From positions 131,888 to 195,887 of the forward strand of contig NW_005179076.1 in NCBI RefSeq assembly GCF_000350225.1: a stretch of 64,000 nucleotides of DNA. Direction: 5' to 3'. The DNA is from Chondrus crispus (taxonomy: Eukaryota > Rhodophyta > Florideophyceae > Gigartinales > Gigartinaceae). A model generated the notes under the pieces. That model saw only the letters and a list, made by a program, of their open reading frames with translations. It was not told the DNA's origin and did not search any database. The position numbers were made by a program, and so were the translations under genes. The number at the start of each line of letters is the position of its first letter. Within the stretch, counting starts at the first letter, position 1. Below are positions 48,298 to 56,631 of this stretch, in pieces.

Positions 48298-50154
48298 CTA
48301 AGGGAAATAATCCTCATTCTCGCCGTCACTCGTCGATTCGCTGGAATCCACGGGTGCGGTAGTGTCACATGTTGATCTACTGAACTTGGTGGCACATGCA
48401 CGTCGTAGATCGTTCTCATCCTGTCCTTTATCACGGTCATCCTGTGAAAAGTACGCCCGCCCAAGTTCAATAAACCACACCCTCCAGATCACTACTCCCT
48501 TCTTATCCATCTCTCGTCTCACCCTCATGTTCCGCGTGCCGATGTCCATGTGTCGCAATCCAGTCTCGTGAAGCTCTTTAAGTGCTTCGTGCGCCGCTTG
48601 TGTTAGCAATTCACTATCTCTGCTGTCAAGCACAACATTCCCACACCTCAACACTTCATTGAGCCCGTTTTCGTTCGTTTCCATGCTCAAAGATTCTCCC
48701 ACATGCTCTGTCACAACCACTGTGTCCGTTTCCGGTTCCTTCCAAAGCGCCACTACACGCGGTAACACCGTCCCCAACAAGTGTGGACATGTATCCGCGA
48801 CTTCTTCGTATACCCCAGCCTCGTTCACGATCATATCTAATCCTTCTTGGCTAGCGCAGTTCCAGTACTTCACGGCTACTTCCATGTCACCATTCCAGCT
48901 CCGCAACACCGTCGAGTGCCCGTCCGTCGTGATGATGTCATCTGAAGCCTCCATTAAACGGCGGATCAGTTCTGGCTGATATAACTGTGCTGCATCTTGT
49001 TCAAAAAATGCGCTGTCCTGGGTTTTCGGACGCTTATGTCTGTTCTGGATACATGCTGCCGTATTTGCAGCTTTCGTCCCACTACGACCAGATGTCGCCT
49101 CAGTGACACGAGAGCCCAGCCCTCTTGTTATCATCTCGGGTTTCAAAACGTTGCGACTACTTTCATTGGTCCCAGAGCTTTCACGCGGGTTCTTCCTCAG
49201 GCGAGTCTTCTGAAAATCATTGAACGCTGCTTGCAATTCATCGCTGCTGTTGGAGCTTGTCTCACATTCGCGGAGCATCGCGATGATGGCATGAAACGAG
49301 GATTCGTCCGCGTTACATTTGTAAAACCTGGAAACCTCAACCTGCAGTTTCCATCCGCTCCTCCCGCTGTGCGCTCCAACCTTCATGAAGATGGTGTCGT
49401 TGTGGTTTGTTAAGAAGACGCACCCATTCTTCGTGTGCATGGCGTGTATCAAAGCCTGCGACATCATGCTGACGTACCAGCTCTTCCCCTCTTCTTTGTA
49501 TCCGTCATTGTGCGTGGCGGCAACATGTCCTGAAGAATTCTCCTGGACGGGAGTTGGAGTGAGTGGAATTGATGGCCGCTTCAGATCTCCTACCACCAGA
49601 ATGATTTGTTCTTGATTCTTGTTCTTACTTTCCGAAAACATAAAGCCTGGAGACCGACGAAATACCAAATCAATCGGTGGCGACCCACCATAGCGGAACA
49701 AAGACGATGGTATGCGCTCGTTGTGACCAGCGGTAACCAATGTTTGCTTGTGGTCGAGCTTTTCGTAAACACGAGCCACAGAACAAGAAGCATTCGAAAC
49801 AATATGCAACGTATCAGTCTCTGTGGGTACGATGTAACTCTCTGTCAATTGCTGTCTAGCTCCAATGAACATTGCCCCAACCTCCAATCTCTCGGTTTCG
49901 GGGAGGGAAGCGATAAGAATCTTGGAGTCCCTGCATGCAGCTTTTACCTTGTCGTCAAAGTCGGACCAAGCGATGAATCTTGTCCGTTCAAGTAAAATCT
50001 CAATCATAGTGTGCCCGGTGCTCGAATGCCCCGTGTAGACGGATGAGACGAGCAGAGGAGTCGGCGGAAGCTGCAAGTTGGCAAAGCAGTTCTCATTCTG
50101 TTCTCTAGACCAAGAGCGTAATGTGTCATTTATGGGGGGGCACGGATACGCCAT
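48298..50154 (-). CDS. Restriction-nuclease-like plus protein-kinase-like fusion protein
   Basis: An intact frame of 618 codons from ATG 50154. The N-terminal half has PIDLVFRRSPGFMF, then QIILVVGDLKRPSIPL (residues about 170-205), fitting the D...(E/D)-x-K pattern of PD-(D/E)XK nucleases; a Gln-containing helix follows (SMMSQALIHAMH). The C-terminal half is kinase-like: LPRVVALWKEPETDTVVVTE (hinge), ALKELHETGLRHMDIGTRNM (catalytic-loop HxD-x4-N) and WFIELGRA in place of DFG. Published comparative work describes REase-kinase modules in Crinkler-type eukaryotic effectors thought to derive from selfish elements; assigning this protein to them is my inference. The DFG Asp is Glu or absent, so activity is uncertain. 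Confidence 0.65.
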   Translation of the reverse strand: MAYPCPPINDTLRSWSREQNENCFANLQLPPTPLLVSSVYTGHSSTGHTMIEILLERTRFIAWSDFDDKVKAACRDSKILIASLPETERLEVGAMFIGARQQLTESYIVPTETDTLHIVSNASCSVARVYEKLDHKQTLVTAGHNERIPSSLFRYGGSPPIDLVFRRSPGFMFSESKNKNQEQIILVVGDLKRPSIPLTPTPVQENSSGHVAATHNDGYKEEGKSWYVSMMSQALIHAMHTKNGCVFLTNHNDTIFMKVGAHSGRSGWKLQVEVSRFYKCNADESSFHAIIAMLRECETSSNSSDELQAAFNDFQKTRLRKNPRESSGTNESSRNVLKPEMITRGLGSRVTEATSGRSGTKAANTAACIQNRHKRPKTQDSAFFEQDAAQLYQPELIRRLMEASDDIITTDGHSTVLRSWNGDMEVAVKYWNCASQEGLDMIVNEAGVYEEVADTCPHLLGTVLPRVVALWKEPETDTVVVTEHVGESLSMETNENGLNEVLRCGNVVLDSRDSELLTQAAHEALKELHETGLRHMDIGTRNMRVRREMDKKGVVIWRVWFIELGRAYFSQDDRDKGQDENDLRRACATKFSRSTCDTTAPVDSSESTSDGENEDYFP

Positions 50155-50456
50155 ACCCAAGAAAGAACTCTGAAAGCAATATTTCGTCCAGAACTGTCAC
50201 TTGGGTGATCCTCAGAACGTTCACGGGATCAGGCCTGTCTTAAAAAGGCGGACAAACGTCTACCCGCGTATGTCCGCTTCTGCCCTTGCGCCCGCTCCGT
50301 TGAACACGGATCGTTGTTCATAAGTCAATAGATTTGGGTAGATCCAAAAAGAAGCGCACATCGCTGGTTCCAAGGCGCGAGAGCAGCCCTGCTTATTCCA
50401 ATTGCGTATAAATTCAGCTCTGCTGGGGAGCCGGTGCGAAAAACGGTGAGATACTA

Positions 50457-51238
50457 CAGGGGGGTACCCTATTTAGTGCTACCCCGTGTAGCGTGATAAA
50501 ATAGGCACTAAATCGGGTTTGGCACAAGAACGGTAACTTAACAAGAAGACTGAATATAGTATTTAACTATGGAAACCCGTCAAGGTCGTCTGTTTCTGCT
50601 TCTTCTATGGCTTGAGAGCCTCAAATATGATGCGTCTAGCCTTGCGCAAATGTGAAGACGCATCAGGTAGCGAGAGAGCTACCGCTGCCGCCTCTAATTT
50701 TGAGAACTCATTCGCTGCTTCGATCAAAGAGAGAGAACGAGCCTGACTAGCATTAGAAATCTCCTCCATCACTGTATCTGTATGCTCTGCTTCAGTTCGC
50801 CCAGATGAAACACACCTAGACCCATCCATTTCCTCCATAATTCTCTCCACCTCTTCTAGAGCTTCTGTTTCCATGGCCTCTCTGACTTCACTTGAATCCT
50901 CTACCATATCCCAACCATTAATATTACTTTCATTTAACGTAGCAATATCAGCGGCATCCCTTTGGTCATTAACATTGCTCACATTTGCATTTTTTGCCTG
51001 GAGAGATAGGCCCGACATATCTGTGTGCGAGCAACGCATTTGTGCCTATCGGAACTGTAACGGACACAGAAAATCTACCAGTTTTCATATCTTAGTACCA
51101 AGCAGAGTGGTGCCCTGTAGCCCGCTGGATGGGCCCGGGGGGCACTTGTTTATCATACCTTTTGGTGTAGAGCCGTTAGAGTAGCACTAAACCGGGACAT
51201 ACACTATATATAGAGGCACTAAATCGGGTACCCCCCTG
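50457..51238. mobile_element. 782-bp pogo-type DNA transposon with TA target site
   Basis: The ends CAGGGGGGTACCC(T/G)ATTTAGTGC are inverted copies (50457 on; 51238 back), each flanked by TA. A second subterminal motif GCACTAAAYCGGG lies just inside both ends. TA duplication and a CAGG start fit Tc1/mariner-pogo elements. It encloses only the C-terminal part of a transposase, so it is non-autonomous. Confidence 0.82.
50605..51039 (-). CDS. C-terminal pogo-transposase-derived protein
   Basis: An open frame of 144 codons with ATG, inside the TA-flanked element. The middle LNESNINGWDMVEDSSEVRE with ALEEVERIMEEMD resembles the acidic post-catalytic region of pogo/CENP-B transposases. The end SKLEAAAVAL then SSHLRKARRIIFEALKP is shared with the relic at 46220. 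No DNA-binding or DDE domain is present. It may be simply what survived internal deletion, or a small expressed regulator; the frame is clean. Confidence 0.55.
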   Translation of the reverse strand: MRCSHTDMSGLSLQAKNANVSNVNDQRDAADIATLNESNINGWDMVEDSSEVREAMETEALEEVERIMEEMDGSRCVSSGRTEAEHTDTVMEEISNASQARSLSLIEAANEFSKLEAAAVALSLPDASSHLRKARRIIFEALKP

Positions 51239-51337
51239 TATAATGAAACGGGGCAGCAGCAAAGAGGTGTTTACAGCGGATGCTGTCTTTGACTACTGTA
51301 ATGCTTGAGACTGAACTCCAGAGTGTGAGGGCCGTTC

Positions 51338-51955
51338 CTAACGAAGAGAACGGTGTGCTAGCACGCGAGGGCCAAAACCCGCACACTGGGATCGGGAGCC
51401 GTTGACGGCTGACGTCAGCAGCTTGCCATTGTCCACGAACCAGGCCTCGGTGGACTTCACCAAGTTCACGTCGTCATCGGTAATATTCAACTCAATCATG
51501 TTCTCCGGAGATAACAAAACCACGCTGTACGAGGTCTTGAATCCACGGTCCTTGAAGCCAGCTGGGGCCCACTCGTCGTCACCCAAGTCTACTATTTCAA
51601 CCGGCGTGTAAATGCTCCCCGGATCGTATCCAGTCGGGTCGAATCCGCCCGCTAATACCTCCTTAGAATCCGACCCGAATTCTACGAGAAGGTCGGCGGC
51701 TGTAAGAGCTAGAGTCACTAGTAGTATCAGCCACTTGAAGTTGGGGTCTCGGGAGTCCTCCTCTGAGACTAATGAGCTCCGAGTAAACTTCCGAGTAGTA
51801 AGTTGGGCCTGCTCGCCCGAACCTAGCCGGGACCCGGCCCGATATGCTACGCTTGCTGACCACAACCTAGACAATACGGTTGTGATGAGCAAGCTTATGA
51901 ATGAAAACCTGACCATGTTCCACGTTGGGACCCCTATAGTCAGTTCCGGAATCAC
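51338..51955 (-). CDS. Small protein with two predicted membrane helices
   Basis: An intact 205-codon frame from ATG. Helix 1 (about residues 13-35, VRFSFISLLITTVLSRLW) and helix 2 (about 73-92, FKWLILLVTLALTAADLL) are separated by a basic Ser/Arg-rich loop. The C-terminal ~110 residues are acidic and soluble (EIVDLGDDEWAP, ELNITDDDVNLVKS). No family recognised. Composition and start codon look like a host gene, independent of the neighbouring transposon. Confidence 0.5.
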   Translation of the reverse strand: MIPELTIGVPTWNMVRFSFISLLITTVLSRLWSASVAYRAGSRLGSGEQAQLTTRKFTRSSLVSEEDSRDPNFKWLILLVTLALTAADLLVEFGSDSKEVLAGGFDPTGYDPGSIYTPVEIVDLGDDEWAPAGFKDRGFKTSYSVVLLSPENMIELNITDDDVNLVKSTEAWFVDNGKLLTSAVNGSRSQCAGFGPRVLAHRSLR

Positions 51956-51959
51956 TGCG

Positions 51960-52351
51960 CGCGCGTGAGAGAGTGAAGAAGGTGAGAGTTGTTTGAAATC
52001 AGGTTGCGGTTCGACTCTCGCTGCTTATCTACTGTCTGGTACTGTTAATAGAAAGGGCTTCTCGGCTCCTTCATGGCGGCGATGTCGTGCAGACGCTTTT
52101 TTCCAGCAGACTACTGTATTCATAGGTTGGTGAACATGACCATGTTGGCGAAGAGACGTTTCAGACACTCTCAAGTCTTGTTCACGCTTGAAAGGCTACC
52201 AATAACAAGTACAGTCCAGTACAGTTTTCAGGCGGTCAGACATAGCCTGCTCCGGGCGCTACGAAAAAGGCAGTTCAGGGTTTTGCTCTATTCACGCGTG
52301 CGCAATTTCACCTCGCATGCGATGAGGGAAAGGTGGGTGCAAGGCAAAAAG
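51960..52351. other. Spacer without recognised feature
   Basis: Contains a plus-strand frame (52073-52459) of low-quality composition that I take for chance. Confidence 0.4.
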
Positions 52352-52790
52352 TCAATCAGCACAAGATGCTGGGGCGCCGCTCCCTTTTCTTTTTCTCGCT
52401 GTCTCTGCTACGCTCTCGCCCTTCAAAATCCCGCTGGCCTCTGCGCGCATCGCTTGTAAATCGCTGCTGTCCCCTCTCCATCGCTGCTGCACGTCCTTTC
52501 GCCCAGACGCTTTTTTTCGCTCTAGTTCCCTAGCCAATATCTCTCGCTGTGCTGTGGCGTTCCTTCCGCTCTTCCCCGCGATTCTCCACGCTGGTCGCAT
52601 TTGCTGACATCGCTTCGAATTGCTTGTTTTCTGCGTCCTTTCGCGGTCGGGTGTAGACCTCGGTATGATGATCAACCTTAACGTCAGCGCTCGTGCCGAC
52701 AGTCGACATTGGAGTTGTTGCCAGCAATGCATGTTCGGTTCCGATTCCCCGATCTCGTTTCACGACAGTACAGTACAAAACTGACAACAA
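52352..52790 (-). pseudogene. Possible small basic protein, frame-broken
   Basis: Two overlapping minus-strand frames give one continuous hydrophilic helix-forming sequence if joined: MSTVGTSADVKVDHHTEVY with ENRGEERKERHST, then ILARELERKKASGRKDVQQR with DLQAMRAEASGILKG. A single shift near 52540 would join them. No known family. It may be a decayed gene, or coincidence. Confidence 0.28.
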
Positions 52791-53446
52791 TGCATGCTGT
52801 ATTCGGACATTGACGAGCTACTGTAAAGCTTTAAATGTATCTGCCTGGACCCGTGCGGTCTGTGGAGATCCCTGTGGTCGCAACGTTTGAGACGGGCCGC
52901 TGTCGTCTTGATGTCAAGTGTCAACACGGCCTAAGGCCGTGTTTACATCCCTCAGATCATTTCGCTACTCGTTACAGCACAGTATTGTAACGAAAATCGT
53001 AACATTACACGAATTTGGTTTGACAACCATTGGTACTAAAACGAAATGCTACGGCCCTCTCCGATGTCGTCAAGTGCATCGGACCGCATCTCGAGGGCCA
53101 GAAAATCTCTCGTTACATGTTTCACTCGAAGCGCCAACACCCTGGTTTTCTTTTTAGTCACACAGTACCCTTGAAGGGTAGTGGTCGGATAACTTGGGAG
53201 GGATGCGTTCTGTTTCCATCGGGGGTGGCGGAGGCTCGTTGAAGTCGAAGTGAAAGTCCCCGGTCGGAACGCGTAGTGCGGCCAGTTGGGCCACTGCTCT
53301 TACATTGGGCTGGAAGTGAAGCAACACTACAGAAGTAAAGAGGCCCCCGGCGCGTAACAAAACCTTGTAACATGAGCGTACCACGTGGTCTTGCCTTTTT
53401 TGCTTCGGACAGTGTTACGCTCGCCATTTTTGCTACCCAGTAGTTT
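52791..53446. other. Intergenic region left of the copia element
   Basis: Contains repeated TACTGT/ACAGTA words and AGTACCCTTGAAGGGTA at about 53164, a relative of the palindromes at 56151 and 56397. No gene recognised. Confidence 0.4.
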
Positions 53447-53451
53447 GGGTA

Positions 53452-53544
53452 TGACAGACCGCACACGTGTAGAGATGACAAAAGCAGCATAAATAGGAAA
53501 CTGTGGAAGGCGAGACTAAAGAAAGGAGGAGCATCGTTCCCACA
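53452..53544 (+). repeat. 5' LTR of the copia element, 93 bp
   Basis: TGACAGACC...CCCACA. Lacks the first 56 bp present in the 3' LTR; the difference lies exactly between two copies of TGACAGACCGCACAC. Confidence 0.88.
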
Positions 53545-53556
53545 GGTTATGAGCCC
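53545..53556 (+). promoter_or_regulatory. Primer-binding site complementary to the initiator-tRNA anticodon arm
   Basis: GGTTATGAGCCC directly follows the LTR. Its complement GGGCTCATAACC is the anticodon stem-loop (CAU) of initiator methionine tRNA. Priming by a half tRNA is known for Drosophila copia. The ATG at 53549 that opens the first ORF overlaps this site. Confidence 0.78.
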
Positions 53557-55363
53557 ATACGCCCACGACAGCGATCAAATCCTCACCACCCCCTACCACC
53601 TTTCCCCAGCCACCACGGCTTCCTCCACCACTAACCGACTCCGCCGCTTACAACGCCGCACAGCACAAGCCGAAGCAACCGCAGAAATACAAGAGCTACT
53701 CCGCCTAGCTAACCTCAATCAATCAGACGACCACTGCCCACTCGACTCAACAAAGAACGCCATGGACAACCACAGCAGCAAGATCCAGCTCGCAACCCTC
53801 GACCCTGACAATCATAACACTTAGAGCCTTGCTCTCCGTGCACAAGCAGCGGCTATGGGAGCTCAAGCACATATCACCACCAATCCTCCTCCCCCGACAG
53901 ATCCCGCCGCCCTAAACACACACATCAGACACAAAAGCACAATATTGGCTTCAATCCTCGCCTCTGTTCCCCAATCGATCCTTAAACTCCTCATCGAACC
54001 CGATTCCAACCCAACTCCCCACGATCTCATCCAAGACATCCACAAACACCTGGACACAAACACTTCCGAAGACCACAAGTTCTTGAAATCACACGCAGAA
54101 TCCACCATCCTAACCCCTGACATGTCGATCACTGACTACTTCACAGCCCACAAAGCCATCCGATCAAAAATGATCGCATCTAGATTCTCTGATATTGGTG
54201 ATCAATCTACCACGGCTGAGTTTCTGATAGACGGTATGCGTCACCACCCCACCACCGCTGAAATCGGCAGACAACTACTCAGCTTAAACCCCAAGACGAT
54301 CAAAGATTATTTGCATAAGTATATGCGAATCCGAAACTACAATGCCTTCACTCGCAAATACCCGGACTCCCACCTCTGGGAAACAGCACACAACGATGAA
54401 TTGGACAATCTCGACAAAAACGGAACTATCAAATGGATTCCAACCGAGCAACTCCCGGATATCGCAGACCTCATCCCGTTAATGATGACCTACCGATATA
54501 AACGGTCAGATGATGGAAGCATCAGAACGCGAAAAGCACGATGCGCAGCACGCGGCGACCGCATGACTCCACACAAACACTACGATCCATTACAAACCAC
54601 GTCATACATGGCTGAGAAGGCAACCATACGCACAGTAATCGCCATCTCAGCCGCCTTCAACCAGCCCTCAGAAACGTTCGATATCACCGCCGCCTACCTG
54701 CACGAAAAATATAACCACGATCAACCAGTCCACATCAGACAGCACCCAAACTTCAACGGATCCTACAAGCATCCCGGCAAACAAGGCATCTTAATCGGCA
54801 ACTTGTATGGGACCCCACCTGCCGCCCACACCTACCTCACCCAGCTCACCCTTTTCCTCACATCGAAAGGCTACACCCAATCACACCATGATCCCTGTAT
54901 GTTCTTCAAACTAACACACAACACAAACGTCATATTCACAGTGAGTATGGACGACTTGTTTGCCACGGCCTCCAACCAAACACTCCTCAACGATCTCTAC
55001 TCCATCCTCGCCACCAAGTACCAACTCAAGCGCTTTCACGACCCCACGATGTTGCTAAACTGGCGTCTTCAGCGCAACTTTGATGTAAGCATGCACATCT
55101 CCCAGCCTCACACAATCAAAGCTATCCTCACCAAACTTGATCTCACCGAATGCAATCCAAAACCCACACCTTATATGGTCAACAAAAACAAGCTTAACAC
55201 CCGAACTTCAACGCCGCTCCCCGCCAAACAGCACGCTCTATACAGGCAAATCATCGGAGATTTACATTATGTCGCCGACTCGACAAGACCAGACATCTAT
55301 CATGCAACAAACTGTTGTCTACGTCCATGCATAGCCCCTCACAGCATGACTGGTCGGGTCTGA
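53549..55363 (+). pseudogene. Copia Gag fused to reverse transcriptase, protease and integrase lost
   Basis: A 91-codon frame (53549-53824) and a 502-codon frame (53855-55363) are split by a TAG near 53822. The first part and residues 1-170 of the second are Gag-like (helical, RFSDIGDQSTTAEFLIDGMR). The frame then passes directly into copia reverse transcriptase: ETAHNDELDNLDKNGTIKW, KARCAARGDRM, FDITAAYLHEKY, and SMDDLFATA in place of the usual YVDD. It continues through the thumb to SNSRPDI-type STRPDIYHATN. Neither DSG/DTG protease nor integrase HHCC/DDE motifs occur between them. The join is in frame, so a deletion created a Gag-RT fusion. It needs help from intact relatives to move. Confidence 0.85.
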
Positions 55364-55989
55364 AGCGTTTGATGAGATACCTCAAGCACACCATGTCACA
55401 GGGAATCCACTACTCCAACAATAACACCCCATTGCAAACCTACGCTGACGCGGACTTCGCAAACACTGCCGATCGCAAATCATACTCAGGAATCGTACAC
55501 ACATTAGGTCGCTCTCCAATTGACTGATCATCAAAGAAACAATCCGTCATCGCGCTATCCACGTGCGAATCCGAGTACATTGCGGCAACATGTGCAGTGC
55601 AGCAAACTGCATGGCTACGCAGAGTTCTACAGGACCTTCAGCTTTTCAGCGACGACCCCACTCCTCTGCACGTCGATAATCAAGCGGCCATCCAAGTCGC
55701 CCAAAACACAGCACCGACCAAAAAGCGCAAATACATCGACATCAAGCACCACTATATCCACGACCATATCAAGAAGGGAAGCATCGTCATCCGGTACATA
55801 CCCACCCAACATCAGCTCGCCGACCTCTTCACGAAGCCACTCCATGGCCAGCGGTTCACAGAACTCACGCGCAAGCTCAATATCATCGCTCCCACCCCCC
55901 AGCATCGCGCAGTACTGGCGAGAGGGGGGCTGACAGACCGCACACACAACACCCATCACTCGCCAATACTGCCTGCAATGCAACTCTGA
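55315..55989 (+). pseudogene. Copia RNase H domain, interrupted
   Basis: Frames 55315-55527 and 55597-55989 plus the stretch between them hold the copia RNase H: TYADADFANTADRKSYSGIV (first Asp), a TGA, then LSTCESEYIAATCAVQQTAW (Glu), VDNQAAIQVAQN (Asp), KRKYIDIKHHYIHDHI and QLADLFTKPL. A frameshift near 55350 separates it from reverse transcriptase. The frame ends inside the 3' LTR. Confidence 0.85.
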
Positions 55990-56079
55990 CAGACCGCACA
56001 CGTGTAGAGATGACAAAAGCAGCATAAATAGGAAACTGTGGAAGGCGAGAATAAAGAAAGGAGGAGCATCGTTCCCACA
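55915..56079 (+). repeat. Polypurine tract and 3' LTR (149 bp) of the copia element
   Basis: GCGAGAGGGGGGC (55918-55930) is a polypurine tract directly before TGACAGACC at 55931. The LTR runs to CCCACA at 56079. TGACAGACCGCACAC occurs twice, at 55931 and 55987. Confidence 0.82.
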
Positions 56080-56150
56080 GGGTACAAGTGAAAACAAGAT
56101 GTCGTAACGTAACGAGTACAGTAGCAACTTTATTTGAATACAGATGTACA

Positions 56151-56414
56151 GTACCCTTCGAAGGGTACAGTACCCAGTTGGTACTGTACCCTTGGGTACT
56201 GTACTACCAACGGTACTGTAGTCGTGCACTCTACCTCCGCCGGTCTCGGCCGCAGGCTGGCCACGTCGTGTGCTTGAGCTCATCCTACTGCAGTACAGTG
56301 TAACATTCTTGGAATGTCGTCCGACATTGTTGTACAGTATCCAAACATTCGATCATGTCAATTTGCATTGCTGCCTTCAACGACCCTGGTATCCTAGTAC
56401 CCTTCGAAGGGTAC
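56151..56414. repeat. Two copies of an 18-bp perfect palindrome
   Basis: GTACCCTTCGAAGGGTAC at 56151-56168 and 56397-56414, with related GTACC/GGTAC words between them (56165-56220). They lie 220-480 bp upstream of the membrane-protein ATG. Confidence 0.85.
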
Positions 56415-56631
56415 TAACAAATGCCGGTGAAGGCTTGGCGTTTCCGCGGAACAGCTGAACACCATCAGTACTGCTCGGGGCACTCTTATGACCGAGAAGA
56501 AACGCAGCCAGAGCGAAAACTAACCGATTCCTGAACAAACCTAGCTTATTAGCGCTTGTCGAGACCTTCGAACTGCGGACGTACTTCTCTCCTGGTTTAC
56601 CTACCGGACAGTGTTGTGCTTCTGCTTCACT

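Larger units (their letters stand above)
53452..56079 (+). mobile_element. Ty1/copia element, internally deleted, short LTRs, TSD GGGTA
   Basis: Flanked by the 5-bp duplication GGGTA (53447-53451 and 56080-56084). It has LTRs of 93 bp (5') and 149 bp (3'), a gag-like head, reverse transcriptase and RNase H. Protease and integrase are absent. The comparable 93 bp of the two LTRs differ by one base (near 53514 versus 56050), so the insertion is young. Very short LTRs and a half-tRNA primer site fit GalEa-type copia elements known from red algae. Confidence 0.9.

Noticed and set aside
53549-56079. A complete autonomous copia element
   Set aside because: No protease or integrase motif is present between Gag and reverse transcriptase, and RNase H is interrupted.
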